Source: Paragemmobacter amnigenus (GTDB lineage Bacteria; Pseudomonadota; Alphaproteobacteria; Rhodobacterales; Rhodobacteraceae). Taken from it: a stretch of DNA of 64,000 bases. The position numbers and the translations under genes were made by a program. A model generated the notes under the pieces. That model made no database searches. It saw only the letters and a program-made list of their open reading frames with translations, and was not told the origin of the DNA. Numbering within the stretch: the stretch's first letter is position 1; the number at the start of each line of letters is the position of its first letter. This document shows, piece after piece, positions 7,764 through 17,277 of the stretch. The stretch lies in contig NZ_JAAATX020000014.1 of assembly GCF_009908265.2 (NCBI RefSeq), positions 62,001 through 126,000 of the forward strand, written 5' to 3'.

Positions 7764-10138
7764 GTCATATCCTTCCAGAAATCGTTGGTGTCGCGCCAGC
7801 CATAGGGGGCGCGGTCTTCACCGGATCGGCCACCGCCGAGGACGGCGAGCGCGGGCCCGAGGGCCGCGAGATCCATGTTCACGAAGACCGAGTCTCCGGC
7901 CGAGCGCAGGAGGGCGAGGCGCAGGCCGCCCGTCGGCGTGCAGAGGAACTCGGCCTCTTTCTCGTTCAGCCGCAGTATCCGATAATCCTCGGGGTTGGCG
8001 CGCGGGTTCGGGTAGAGAAGCTGGGTCACCACGCTTTCCGCGATGATCTGGCCGACCTTGACCCGGGTCAGGTGCGTCGGCGTCTGGGTCAGCATCATCA
8101 CCACGGCGTTCTTCTTCCGCATGGTGACCAGCCAATCGTGCAGGCGCTTCTCGAAGATCGGATCGTCGAGCATCTTCCAGGCTTCATCGATGACGATGAG
8201 GGTCGGACGACGATCCTCGATCACCCGATCGATGCGACGGAAGAGATAGGCCAAAAGCGCCGAGCGCTCGGTTCCGAGATCGAGGATTTCCGACATGTCG
8301 ATGCCGACCACATCTTCGGACAGACTGATCTGAGATGTGGCCCCGGGCCCAAAGAGCCAGCCATGCCGACCCCCCTGCCCCCATTCCCGGACTCTGCCTA
8401 CCAGATCGCCCTCGTCGTCGGTCGAAGCGACGAGGGTTGCCAGGCCATCGAACGTCCGAAGCCGCGGATCAGCGGAAACGATCTGACGAACGGCGGCGTT
8501 GAGACTGACGGTTTGGGCGGTCTCGAAGGGCCGTACACCTGCAAGAATGTCACCGAGCCAGTCGGTGAGCCAGGCCGCCCCCCGCTCGTCGACCTCGGTC
8601 TGGAATGGGTTCAGGCCTGTCGCCTCGCCGATCCTGATTGCGGAATAGCTTCCGCCCAAAGCGCGCACAGCCATCTCGAGGCCCCGGTCCTTGTCGATGA
8701 CGAGGATGCGGGCATGCACCCGCCGGGCCTGCGCCATCAGAAAGGCCGTGCCAAGGGTCTTGCCGGATCCGGTGCGGCCGAGAACCAGCGTGTGTCCAGC
8801 GCTCGGCTCGGCACCCCGCTCACCCTTGTCGTGGAAATTGAAGCGGTAGAGGCTCGATGTCACCGTCGGCAGTGCCGTGATCGTCTCGCCCCAGGGCGAT
8901 TGCACCTTGGAGCGACCTTCCGTCACCCGGTGGAGCGCCGCGAGGTGCGCGAAGTTCTGGGCTGACAGCAGTGCGGTGCGTGGACGGTAGGCCCAGTTGC
9001 CCGGGGCTTGGGCAAACCACGCTGCGCGGGCGGCGAAACTCTCGCGCACCAAGGTAGCCCCGCAGTCCTGCCCTGCCCGCCAGACCTCAGAGGCTGCTTC
9101 TTCCAGCCGTTCAGGGCTTTCCGCCGTGACCATGACGGTCAGGTGATGCTTGCCAAAGACCTGTCGGCCCGAGGCGACGTTGTCCGCAGCCTCGTAGAGT
9201 TCCTCACGCAAGGTTTCGGCGGCGTCCTCGGAGGCGCGCATCTGGCGCGCCGTGCGCTTGATGCGCTCTTCGATCTCGTTGTTGCGGGCGGGCGTGAAGC
9301 TGTTGGAGATGACGATGTCGTAGGGTAACTCCAGGGCATCGAGCATCCGGGCCCAGGTACGGGCGGGGTAGGATTTCACGCCGAAAATCGTCCCAAAGCG
9401 CTGCCCGGCGCAGGTTTCGATTTCCACCCGCTTGCCAGAAAAGGTCATCTGCGATGATGCTACGGCCTCGCTGAGAAACTGGCCGCGCATTGGAAGTACT
9501 TTGGCCATCGGCTGACCAAGAACGACGCCCAGAAGACCGAGCCATTCCCCGGAAGAGATGCTCAAGCGCCGGAAGCCCAATCCCTGGCAGGCACCGGCAA
9601 GCAGGCCCATCGCTTCATTCAAGCGTTCGATCCGCTGGCCAAGATCACCTGTGAACGCTGCCTTGAAGAGAGCACCGATCAGCGGAGCCCGTTTTAGCGC
9701 GGTGGGGCGCAGAATAAGTGAGACCATCAGCACCCGGCGCTTCAAAGTGCGGGAGCGAAGATGTCCCTGCCAACGGCCATCGACCATGGCAGCGAATTCC
9801 GCCCCAGTGCCCTCACCATCGAAGGGTTTCAGTTGAGGTGCATCCGGCAGGGTCAGCTTTGAGACGTGAAACCCGAAACCTTCGCCCAGCTGGCCGATCA
9901 GCCGCGCAAGCGAAATGGTCGCGAGCGAGAGGTCCCCCTCTTCCGTCGTGAAACTGTCCTGCCCCTCGACCACGGCTGAGGCGATCAGATCCCCCTGACG
10001 GGTCAGGATCAGATTGTCCGCAGGTGCGGAGAGCCAGGGCAAATGTCGGGCGAGGGTCTCGGCTGCGAGATCCTCGGGCCGCAAGACAGATCGAAGGGCC
10101 GGTGTGGCAGGCAAAAGGGACTTTAAGTCAGCTGACAT
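7760..10138 (-). CDS. virB4: VirB4 conjugative ATPase (T4SS)
   Basis: 792 residues. The N-terminal VirB4/CagE domain (about 1-400) is followed by the ATPase domain with Walker A GRTGSGKT at 454-461 and Walker B LIVIDEAWKMLDD near 650. VirB4 energises pilin extraction and T4SS assembly. The ATG at 10138 lies inside the end of virB3 (11-base overlap). A longer in-frame extension exists but would run back through most of virB3. Length and motif spacing are normal for the family. Confidence 0.96.
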   Translation of the reverse strand: MSADLKSLLPATPALRSVLRPEDLAAETLARHLPWLSAPADNLILTRQGDLIASAVVEGQDSFTTEEGDLSLATISLARLIGQLGEGFGFHVSKLTLPDAPQLKPFDGEGTGAEFAAMVDGRWQGHLRSRTLKRRVLMVSLILRPTALKRAPLIGALFKAAFTGDLGQRIERLNEAMGLLAGACQGLGFRRLSISSGEWLGLLGVVLGQPMAKVLPMRGQFLSEAVASSQMTFSGKRVEIETCAGQRFGTIFGVKSYPARTWARMLDALELPYDIVISNSFTPARNNEIEERIKRTARQMRASEDAAETLREELYEAADNVASGRQVFGKHHLTVMVTAESPERLEEAASEVWRAGQDCGATLVRESFAARAAWFAQAPGNWAYRPRTALLSAQNFAHLAALHRVTEGRSKVQSPWGETITALPTVTSSLYRFNFHDKGERGAEPSAGHTLVLGRTGSGKTLGTAFLMAQARRVHARILVIDKDRGLEMAVRALGGSYSAIRIGEATGLNPFQTEVDERGAAWLTDWLGDILAGVRPFETAQTVSLNAAVRQIVSADPRLRTFDGLATLVASTDDEGDLVGRVREWGQGGRHGWLFGPGATSQISLSEDVVGIDMSEILDLGTERSALLAYLFRRIDRVIEDRRPTLIVIDEAWKMLDDPIFEKRLHDWLVTMRKKNAVVMMLTQTPTHLTRVKVGQIIAESVVTQLLYPNPRANPEDYRILRLNEKEAEFLCTPTGGLRLALLRSAGDSVFVNMDLAALGPALAVLGGGRSGEDRAPYGWRDTNDFWKDMT

Positions 10139-10403
10139 GGCGATCTCCGCCAAAGGCCGACTTGCCGTGCGCACGCGGTGTCCGGGAAAAGACCACCGCG
10201 ACTGTCTCGAAGAGGTTCGGGTTGCGATCCGCAACGAACCACAAGATCGGATAGCCGACGACGCCGATCAGCAAAAACCGCCAGTCGTTTGCCCCAACGA
10301 AGGGAATGACCGAGCCCAGCATCAGGCTCACGAAGTAGCCGATGGGCAGGCCGAAGATCTTCGGCGGCCTGGTGAGGCCGAGAAACAGAGGCGCGTTATG
10401 CAT
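10128..10403 (-). CDS. virB3: VirB3 inner-membrane protein (T4SS)
   Basis: 91 residues, the usual size of VirB3. Its family start (PLFLGLTRPPKIFGLPIGYF) precedes two membrane helices at about 22-37 and 41-57 and a short C-terminal tail. It works with VirB4 and VirB6 at the inner membrane during pilus assembly. It is separated from virB2 by about 70 bases and overlaps virB4. Confidence 0.93.
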   Translation of the reverse strand: MHNAPLFLGLTRPPKIFGLPIGYFVSLMLGSVIPFVGANDWRFLLIGVVGYPILWFVADRNPNLFETVAVVFSRTPRAHGKSAFGGDRHVS

Positions 10404-10472
10404 ACGAAAGGGTCCGGATCAGGCCGCAGGGCAGAGGGGTAAACCGCACCCCCTGCCCTGCTGGCATCAGCC

Positions 10473-10787
10473 TCAGGGGGCTGCGAAGCCATCGATGATC
10501 GTCGCGGCCGAGAAGACCAGGACCACGCCGAAGAAGATGGCGAGGAACAGGGGCCAGTTCAGGCGGCCGGTGAACATCATGTAGCCCGCGGCCACCACAG
10601 CGAGGATGGCGATCAGGCGACCGATCGGGCCGGTCAGCCCGTCAACGATGACCTGAAGCATGTTCTCTAGGGGGTCGAGGTTCTGTGCGAGCGCAGGTTC
10701 AGCGAGGATCGCCGCGAAGGGCAGTGCCAGCAAAAGGGTGTGCAAAGCCAGGCGCGGAAAACGCGCGCCGAAAAAAGTCCGGAACAT
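10473..10787 (-). CDS. virB2: VirB2 major pilin (T4SS)
   Basis: 104 residues: a long signal peptide (cleavage near EPALA/QN, residue 34), then two hydrophobic helices at about 58-75 and 79-98 joined by a short charged loop (TGRLNW), the standard VirB2/TrbC pilin layout. It polymerises to form the conjugative pilus. It follows virB1 by nine bases. Confidence 0.92.
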   Translation of the reverse strand: MFRTFFGARFPRLALHTLLLALPFAAILAEPALAQNLDPLENMLQVIVDGLTGPIGRLIAILAVVAAGYMMFTGRLNWPLFLAIFFGVVLVFSAATIIDGFAAP

Positions 10788-10796
10788 GTGGGGAAG

Positions 10797-11507
10797 TTAA
10801 TCCGATGAGAGGGTTGCGTTGGTCAGCCGTAGAACCTTGGCCACATGGCCTTCGGTTTCGGCATAAGGGGGAATGCCGCCATAGTCGCGGACCGATTCGG
10901 GGCCGGCGTTGTAGGCAGCCAGAGCAAGGTCTGCGGCGCCGAAGTTCTCAAGCTGGGCGAGGAGATAGCGTGCAGAGCCGTGCAGGTTGTCTTCAGGATC
11001 ATGGGGGTCGACACCGAGGAGATCAGCAGTTCCTGGCATCAGTTGGCCAAGCCCGATAGCTCCGACCGGTGAGCGCGCATCCGGATTGAAGGCGGATTCC
11101 ACCGCGATGTTGGCCCGAAAGAGCGCGAGCCATTCCGTCCCGGAAAGTCCCGCCGCTTTCAGCGCAGGGTGGCGGAGATAGTCGTCGCCCACGTCAAGAA
11201 CGAGATCCTCGATCTCGGCCGTGCCACGCGGTCCCCTGCCCTTCTGGGCCGTGCCGTAGGACGCAAGAACGACGAGACCTTCGTCTTCAGCATCGGCCCC
11301 AGCTTCTTCTGCGAACGCGTCGTCGTCCAGATCGCCGCGTTTGGGAAGCTCTTTGCCAAAATCGAGAACACTGGCCAGAACCCTGAGGTCCTCTGCCCCT
11401 GCCCCAAGGTCGATCACCTCGGCGACGGCACCTTGTGCGCCGATGAGCCAAAGCGCCAGCCCGCAGCATAGGGTCAGATCAGGGAATAGGCTCCACCGCT
11501 GCGTCAT
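10797..11507 (-). CDS. virB1: VirB1 lytic transglycosylase (T4SS)
   Basis: 236 residues with a signal peptide and an acidic spacer (about 45-95), followed by an SLT domain at about 120-225: catalytic Glu in IAVESAF, GAIGLGQLMPGTADLLG, NLHGSARYL and AYNAGPESV. It locally opens the murein for the secretion channel. It is the first canonical virB gene of the operon. Its start lies 29 bases inside the preceding small gene, so they are coupled. Confidence 0.9.
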   Translation of the reverse strand: MTQRWSLFPDLTLCCGLALWLIGAQGAVAEVIDLGAGAEDLRVLASVLDFGKELPKRGDLDDDAFAEEAGADAEDEGLVVLASYGTAQKGRGPRGTAEIEDLVLDVGDDYLRHPALKAAGLSGTEWLALFRANIAVESAFNPDARSPVGAIGLGQLMPGTADLLGVDPHDPEDNLHGSARYLLAQLENFGAADLALAAYNAGPESVRDYGGIPPYAETEGHVAKVLRLTNATLSSD

Positions 11508-11799
11508 GGGTCCAGGTCGCCTTCTCGCCCGTCTTCAAAGGAACGGGGACCGTGGTCAGACCCAGCTCGACCGCGAAGGAGATGAGACCAGTGACGGTCT
11601 TGAACTCCCGGGGTTCGAGCCCGCGTGAGATCACCAGAAGGGCTGTCTGGTCGCCCAAGCGCAATTGAATGCGCCAGGTGCCTTGCCAAACATTGAGAAC
11701 CTTCTTTGCGTCCTCGACACAGAGGGCTTCGACGATGCCGCCTTCGGTCAGGGCCTCCTTAAGTCCGGCCTGCAAGATCACCGGGGTCAAGTTCCTCAT
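11479..11799 (-). CDS. small hypothetical protein at the head of the virB operon
   Basis: 106 residues, soluble, no signal peptide or membrane helix. The central part (GTWRIQLRLGDQTALLVISRG...REFKTVTGLISFAVELG) loosely recalls small plasmid ParC/StbC-like partition-associated proteins, but I cannot confirm this. It is the most upstream gene of the minus-strand T4SS transcript and overlaps virB1, so it may be regulatory or stability-related. Confidence 0.7.
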   Translation of the reverse strand: MRNLTPVILQAGLKEALTEGGIVEALCVEDAKKVLNVWQGTWRIQLRLGDQTALLVISRGLEPREFKTVTGLISFAVELGLTTVPVPLKTGEKATWTHDAAVEPIP

Positions 11800-11966
11800 G
11801 GGTAGGCACCTTCCGAAGCAACACGCTTACGGCAGAACATAGTGCAGGTTGCGCTGATGAGAAACATGTCGTCGCACAACATGGCGCTCACCTAGCGGTA
11901 GAATCCTGTTGCGTCAATAGAGGTGTTTTGCAATTCATGCACATGTTTTGAAACCGCGGACCGTGC
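11800..11966. promoter_or_regulatory. divergent intergenic region, probable virB operon promoter
   Basis: This 167-base gap lies between the first gene of the minus-strand T4SS operon and a plus-strand gene, so it should carry promoters in both directions. It is more AT-rich than its surroundings and contains TTGCGT and TTTTGCAAT stretches, but no convincing paired -35/-10 or operator was identified. Confidence 0.45.
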
Positions 11967-12269
11967 ATGCCCCTTCTCCGCTCCAGACACGCTTGCCTCG
12001 CCGCCGCCGCCCTGTTCACGATGCCTGTCTGCGGCGTCGCTCAAGGTGCGACGGCGTTGGACTGCTTGCCGCCGGTCCCGCCTGCACCGGTGACCGATGC
12101 TGCCACGCGCGCGGAATATCGCGTGGAGATCGGGCAGGAGTTCACGGCCTATTTCGATGAGGCGCAGACCTATCTGCGCTGTCTGGATGCCGCGCGAGCC
12201 CAGGTGTCCGAAGAGATCAACCGCGCGATCCACGACTACCAGGCTCTTGGCGAGGACCCGGACGGATGA
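11967..12269 (+). CDS. small secreted protein of unknown function
   Basis: 100 residues from the ATG at 11967. The N-terminus is a signal peptide (hydrophobic 10-20, cleavage near GVAQG). The mature part has two cysteines (DCLPP and RCLDA) and an amphipathic helical C-terminus. I recognise no family. It is divergent from the T4SS operon and 60 bases ahead of another secreted protein on the same strand, so the two may be an accessory envelope pair of the conjugation system. Confidence 0.65.
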   Translation: MPLLRSRHACLAAAALFTMPVCGVAQGATALDCLPPVPPAPVTDAATRAEYRVEIGQEFTAYFDEAQTYLRCLDAARAQVSEEINRAIHDYQALGEDPDG

Positions 12270-12328
12270 CCGCGTGAGATCAGGTCCCCCTACCCTTCCC
12301 CTCCTGGCATCTTCACAAGGAAACTCCC

Positions 12329-12970
12329 ATGACAAGACTACGAGCTGCGGCCGCCCTGGCAGCGACCGCCATGTCACTTTCTGTTGCGGCTCCGGCACAA
12401 GCCTACCCCGTCGATTGCGCGATCCTTCTCTGCCTCGCAGGCGGCTGGCCAGCCTCGACCGAGTGCGCCCATGCCCGCACCGTCTTCATTGCCCGGATCA
12501 CGCCATGGCCGGTCGAGCCACCGCTGCAAATCTGGAACTGCCCGATGCGGGCGAGTTTCCGCGGCGAGGCCAAACCGATCGAGCGCCTGTTCGACATCGC
12601 CGTTCGCGGAGAGACTGCCCCGCTCATCTCTGTCCCGAAAACGCCGTGGGCACCTCAGCTCGTCCAGGATCGGGCAGATGTCGATATCTCCGATCCGGCG
12701 TTTGACTTTGTCCGCTCGATCCGCGTGTTCGAGATCACCTACCAGCAGAGACGCAACTCTGACGGCGACTGCAACAGCTGGGGCGCCGTGTACATGGGCA
12801 CCTATGGCGCTCAGGGCGACTACAGCCGTCGTCGGAGCAGCATTTCTGCGGTGCCGACCGCCTCAGACCTCACCGTGCCGGCAGACTGTCGCAGCTATTG
12901 GCACCGGTCTGTTTTCGTCGAATGGCGCGACTATGAAGGGAGCTACGGACACGAAGAGGTTCATTACTGA
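12329..12970 (+). CDS. secreted Cys-rich protein of unknown function
   Basis: 213 residues with a clear signal peptide ending in PAQA (about residue 25) and at least six cysteines in the mature part (VDCAILLCLAGG, STECAH, WNCPM, GDCNSW, ADCRSY), implying disulfides in the periplasm. No catalytic motif was identified. An AAGGAAA element lies just upstream of the ATG. It follows another secreted protein beside the virB cluster; linkage suggests, without proof, a role in conjugation or envelope contact. Confidence 0.7.
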   Translation: MTRLRAAAALAATAMSLSVAAPAQAYPVDCAILLCLAGGWPASTECAHARTVFIARITPWPVEPPLQIWNCPMRASFRGEAKPIERLFDIAVRGETAPLISVPKTPWAPQLVQDRADVDISDPAFDFVRSIRVFEITYQQRRNSDGDCNSWGAVYMGTYGAQGDYSRRRSSISAVPTASDLTVPADCRSYWHRSVFVEWRDYEGSYGHEEVHY

Positions 12971-13110
12971 GAACATGAACGACCGCCCTCCCACGAAACG
13001 ATCGAGTGACCGGATCCCCAGAAACAGAAACGACGCCAGACCATAGGCCCGACGCCGCACTGATTTCCTCGTGGTGATGGAAATCTAGCGCGAGCTTTGG
13101 GTCCGTTCAA

Positions 13111-13130
13111 CCGGCAAATGCCTTTGCCGG
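13111..13130. repeat. perfect 20-bp palindrome upstream of the winged-helix gene
   Basis: Arms CCGGCAAA and TTTGCCGG with a four-base centre TGCC, perfectly matched. It lies 57 bases before the ATG at 13187 and 140 bases after the previous gene. No T-run follows directly, so an operator for the downstream DNA-binding protein is at least as likely as a terminator. Confidence 0.6.
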
Positions 13131-13186
13131 AACGAAATTTTGCACGGCTCACGGTCTGGTGTCGCCCCAAGACGGAACGACACATC

Positions 13187-14032
13187 ATGGAACTCACGAC
13201 CGGCGCCATCCTGCGCCGCATCACCGAAACACCACTCTCCACTGCGGCCCATAAGCTCGCGACGATCATCCTCGACGGCATCGCCTGGAAGGATGGCTAC
13301 AACGGGCTTGAACGCGGAACGGCCGCGTTCACGCTGGCGCACCTCGCCGAAAAGATGGGGGTTTCCCGGCAGCATCTGACGGCGCTCCTGGTCGAGCTCG
13401 CGGCGTCCGGCTTGGCGCTGGCCCGGTGGAAGCCCAATGGCAAGTTTGCGCCCTGGCTGTTCCGGTTCGGGGGGCATATCGCAACTGGAACAGCGCCAGA
13501 TGTCGTGTCATCTGCAGGCGACACATCACTATCTGGAGACTCTAAGAACAAAACTATCTTTGCAGGAAAGATCGAGATCGGCGCAGTAGCCAGCGTCTAC
13601 CACACGCCTTGGGCAGAATTGATCAAGTCAGCGAAGGTGTCGCTTGCCTGCTGGAACGTCGATACGCAGATCATCTGGGAACGTTTCCTGACTTTCAACC
13701 AGTCGCGCGGCAATGCCCATGTCCCGGCTGGCTACTTGCTCGGCTTCATGCGGCGCTGGCGGACCAGTTCGTCAAGCCGGGCTCCAACGTTTTCATCGGA
13801 GCCGGAGCTGCTGGCCAAAGAAGATCCGAAAACGCTCGAGCTCCATCAGCAGATTCGGGCTGCTCCTAGTGCCAACCGACAGTTTCACGCATCGGATTTG
13901 TGCAGCCTGATTGGCCAAGCCGCCTACGATGCTCGTGTCCTAGATGTCGTCCGACAGTTCGGCTGTCCAAGGTTCACTGCAATCCTTGCCGTGCACGGAC
14001 GCGCCGTTTTGGCAGGAGAAATCTCGCGATGA
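13187..14032 (+). CDS. winged-helix DNA-binding protein, possible plasmid replication or regulatory protein
   Basis: 281 residues from the ATG at 13187 (GGAACGA upstream); an in-frame TTG further upstream would run through the 13111 palindrome and is disfavoured. The N-terminal 110 residues form an HTH/winged-helix unit: helices around AHKLATIILDGIAW, then LAHLAEKMGVSRQHLTALLVELAASG as helix-turn-helix, then a wing (LARWKPNGKF). The C-terminal half is unassigned, with FMRRW followed by a Ser-rich stretch. Proteins of this build occur as regulators or replication factors on alphaproteobacterial plasmids. It is transcribed towards the metal island and convergent with cusA. Confidence 0.7.
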   Translation: MELTTGAILRRITETPLSTAAHKLATIILDGIAWKDGYNGLERGTAAFTLAHLAEKMGVSRQHLTALLVELAASGLALARWKPNGKFAPWLFRFGGHIATGTAPDVVSSAGDTSLSGDSKNKTIFAGKIEIGAVASVYHTPWAELIKSAKVSLACWNVDTQIIWERFLTFNQSRGNAHVPAGYLLGFMRRWRTSSSSRAPTFSSEPELLAKEDPKTLELHQQIRAAPSANRQFHASDLCSLIGQAAYDARVLDVVRQFGCPRFTAILAVHGRAVLAGEISR

Positions 14033-14106
14033 GATGGCTTGATGCGGAAGAGAGACCTCGGACATGCTTGCTCCAATCATTTCTGCCGGGGTTTCTCCGA
14101 CCACTT

Positions 14107-17100
14107 TCAAACCAGGGATTGACCCATTGGCTTCACGACGGCACCACCGTTGGCAAGGTCTCCTGCCTTCGCCAGCCCGCGCCCCTTGATCAGTGCGTAG
14201 ACAGCCGGAATCACGACCAACGTCAGGATGGTGGACGACACCATCCCACCGATCATCGGCACGGCGATACGGCTCATAACCTCAGACCCGGTGCCATGCG
14301 CCCAAAGGATCGGCATCAGGCCCGCCATGATCGCCACCACCGTCATCATCTTGGGCCGCACCCGTTCGACAGCGCCGACCATGATCGCGGCATCCAGATC
14401 GGCGCGGGTGAATGGGCGTCCTGCGCGGGCGACCTCGGCCCTGCGTTCCGCCAATGCATGGTCGAGGTAGATCAGCATGATTACCCCGGTTTCCGCCGCC
14501 ACGCCGGCCAGCGCGATGAACCCGACCGCGACTGCCACCGAGGTGTTGAACCCCATCCACCACATCAGCCAGACCCCGCCGACGAGCGCGAAAGGCAGCG
14601 ATAGCATGACGATCAGGGTTTCGGTCAGGCGGCGGAAGTTGAGAAACAGCAACAGGAAGATCACCGCCAGTGTGATCGGCACGACGATTGCCAGCCGAGC
14701 CTTGGCACGTTCGAGGTATTCGAACTGACCGCTCCAGCCCAGCGAATAGCCGGGCGGCAGGATCACTTCGCCAGCCACTGCCGCTTGTGCCTCGGCGACA
14801 TAGCCGCCCAGATCGCGGCCCGCGATGTCCACGAAGATGTAGACGGCAAGCTGACCGTTCTCAGTGCGGATCGACGTCGCACCCCGTGTACGCTCGACAG
14901 CGGCGACCTCGCCCAGGGGCACAGTGCCACCACCCGGAAGCGCGACCTGAACCTCTTGCGCGATGGCCTCGGGATCCTGGCGCAGCGCTGCGGGATAGCG
15001 CAGTGCCACGTTGTAGCGCTCGCGTCCCTCGACGGTCTGAGTGATCGCCTCGGCCCCAAGCGCCATGGCGATAACCTCCTGCACGTCCTGGATCGACAGG
15101 CCGTAACGCGCCAGCCGTTCCCGGTCGGGCACGATGTCGAGGTAATAGCCGCCGATCACCCGTTCGGCATAGGCGCTGGTGGTGCCGGGAACATTCCGCA
15201 GCACCGCCTCGACCTGCCGCGCGACTGCCTCCATTTCTGTAAGGTCAGTGCCGAAGACTTTCACCCCCACAGGAGTGCGGATGCCGGTGGCCAGCATATC
15301 GATGCGGGCGCGGATCGGCTGGGTCCAGGCGTTCGAGACGCCGGGGAATTGCAGGGCGGCGTCCATTTCCAGCCGCAGACTTTCCATCGTGACGCCCTCG
15401 CGCCACTCATCCTTCGGCTTCAGCTGAATGATCGTCTCGAACATCTCGGTAGGGGCCGGGTCGGTTGCCGTCAGCGCACGTCCCGCCTTGCCGAAGACGG
15501 TCTCGACTTCCGGGAAGCTGCGGATGATGCGGTCCTGCATCTGAATCAACTCCGCTGCTTTGGTGACGGACAAGCCCGGCAGGGTGGTGGGCATGTACAT
15601 CATCGTGCCCTCGTCCAGAGCGGGCATGAATTCGGACCCCAACTGCCGCGCGGGCCAGATTGTGGCGACCAGTGCCACCAGCGCGAGCGTGATTGTGAAC
15701 ACCCGCGCCCGCAGCACCCATTGGATGACGGGTCGGTAGATCGCGATCAGGGCGCGGTTCACCGGGTTGCGGTGTTCCGGCACGATCCGCCCGCGCACGA
15801 AGATCACCATCAGCGCGGGCACCAGCGTCACTGACAAGAGCGCTGCGGCCGCCATGGCGAAAGTTTTGGTTGCAGCCAAGGGGCCGAATAGGCGGCCCTC
15901 TTGCCCTTCCAGCGCGAAGATCGGCAGGAAGGAGACGGTGATAATCAGCAGGCTGAAGAACAGCGCCGGGCCAACCTCGGACGCGGCTTCGATCAGCACT
16001 TCCACCCGTGGCTTGCCGGGTTCCGCCCGTTCCAGATGCTTGTGGGCGTTTTCAATCATCACGATGGCGGCGTCGATCATCGCGCCAATGGCGATAGCGA
16101 TGCCGCCAAGGCTCATGATATTGGCCCCGATGCCAAGCGCGCGCATGGCGGTGAAGGCCATCAAGAGGCCCACCGGCAGCATGATGATGGCGACCAGCGA
16201 CGAGCGGACATGCAGCAGGAAGACAAATGTGACCAGCGCCACGACGATGCTTTCCTCAAGAAGTGTCGTCCGCAAGGTTTCAATGGCTGACAGGATCAAG
16301 TTGGACCGGTCATAGACGGTGACGATCTCCACCCCCTCGGGCAGGCTTCGCGCGATGGTCTCGATCTCGACCTTGGCGTTATCGATCACGTCGAGTGCAT
16401 TGGCCCCCACTCGTTGTAGCACGATGCCGCTGGCGACCTCTCCCTCGCCATTAAGCTCTGCGATGCCCCGACGCTCATCGGGCACGATCTCGACCCGCGC
16501 TACGTCGCGCAGCAGAACCGGCACGCCCCCCTCAGCACGGATCGGGACCATTTCCAGATCGGCTATGCCGTCCAGATAGCCGCGCCCGCGCACCATGAAC
16601 TCGAATTCCGACAGCTCGACCGTGCGCCCGCCGGTGTCCATGTTGCTGGCCGCAACTGCCTCACCGATCTCGGACAGGGTGATGCCAAGCGCCCGCATCC
16701 GCACCGGATCGACGGTGATCGAGTATTGTTTCACAAACCCGCCGACGCTGGCGACTTCCGACACGCCGTCGGCACCGCTGATGGCAAAACGCATTACCCA
16801 ATCTTGCAAGGACCGCAGCTCGGCCAGGCTCAGGTTCTCGCCCTTCAGCGCGTATTGATAGACCCAGCCCACGCCCGTCGCATCTGGCCCAAGCGCGGGC
16901 GTCACTCCATCCGGCAAACGTGCTGCGGCGGCGTTGAGGTATTCCAGCACGCGCGAGCGGGCCCAGTAGGGGTCCACGCCATCTTCGAAGATGATGTAGA
17001 CGAAAGAGATGCCGAAGAACGAGAACCCGCGCACCACGCGTGACTGTGGCACGGTCAGCATGGCCGAAGTGAGGGGATAGGTCACCTGATCTTCGACCAC

Positions 17101-17277
17101 CTGCGGCGCTTGCCCAGGATATTCGGTCAGCACGATCACCTGCACATCCGACAGATCGGGGATGGCGTCGATCGGCAGTGTGCGCAGGGACCAAAGGCCC
17201 GCAGCCACGGTAAAGACGGTGGCAAAGAGCACAAGCAGCACGTTGCGGGCCGACCATTCGATAATGCGGGCGATCAT
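14107..17277 (-). CDS. cusA: CusA-type heavy-metal RND efflux pump
   Basis: 1056 residues, the normal length for HME-RND pumps. Twelve membrane helices are arranged as one N-terminal helix, a large periplasmic loop, six helices, a second loop and five helices. Diagnostic phrases include LPIDAIPDLSDVQVIV, EFMPALDEGTMMYMPTTLPG and RARIDMLATGIRTPVGVKVFG; the last is typical of the Cu(I)/Ag(I) CusA branch and carries the Met of the periplasmic metal triad. It exports Cu(I)/Ag(I) across the outer membrane using proton motive force with an adaptor and an OMF channel. No CusC-like OMF gene is in the window. The ATG overlaps the cusB stop (ATGA). Confidence 0.93.
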   Translation of the reverse strand: MIARIIEWSARNVLLVLFATVFTVAAGLWSLRTLPIDAIPDLSDVQVIVLTEYPGQAPQVVEDQVTYPLTSAMLTVPQSRVVRGFSFFGISFVYIIFEDGVDPYWARSRVLEYLNAAAARLPDGVTPALGPDATGVGWVYQYALKGENLSLAELRSLQDWVMRFAISGADGVSEVASVGGFVKQYSITVDPVRMRALGITLSEIGEAVAASNMDTGGRTVELSEFEFMVRGRGYLDGIADLEMVPIRAEGGVPVLLRDVARVEIVPDERRGIAELNGEGEVASGIVLQRVGANALDVIDNAKVEIETIARSLPEGVEIVTVYDRSNLILSAIETLRTTLLEESIVVALVTFVFLLHVRSSLVAIIMLPVGLLMAFTAMRALGIGANIMSLGGIAIAIGAMIDAAIVMIENAHKHLERAEPGKPRVEVLIEAASEVGPALFFSLLIITVSFLPIFALEGQEGRLFGPLAATKTFAMAAAALLSVTLVPALMVIFVRGRIVPEHRNPVNRALIAIYRPVIQWVLRARVFTITLALVALVATIWPARQLGSEFMPALDEGTMMYMPTTLPGLSVTKAAELIQMQDRIIRSFPEVETVFGKAGRALTATDPAPTEMFETIIQLKPKDEWREGVTMESLRLEMDAALQFPGVSNAWTQPIRARIDMLATGIRTPVGVKVFGTDLTEMEAVARQVEAVLRNVPGTTSAYAERVIGGYYLDIVPDRERLARYGLSIQDVQEVIAMALGAEAITQTVEGRERYNVALRYPAALRQDPEAIAQEVQVALPGGGTVPLGEVAAVERTRGATSIRTENGQLAVYIFVDIAGRDLGGYVAEAQAAVAGEVILPPGYSLGWSGQFEYLERAKARLAIVVPITLAVIFLLLFLNFRRLTETLIVMLSLPFALVGGVWLMWWMGFNTSVAVAVGFIALAGVAAETGVIMLIYLDHALAERRAEVARAGRPFTRADLDAAIMVGAVERVRPKMMTVVAIMAGLMPILWAHGTGSEVMSRIAVPMIGGMVSSTILTLVVIPAVYALIKGRGLAKAGDLANGGAVVKPMGQSLV

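Noticed and set aside
11892-12398. 168-codon minus-strand frame
   Set aside because: Shadow of the two plus-strand secreted-protein genes; no ribosome site or family.
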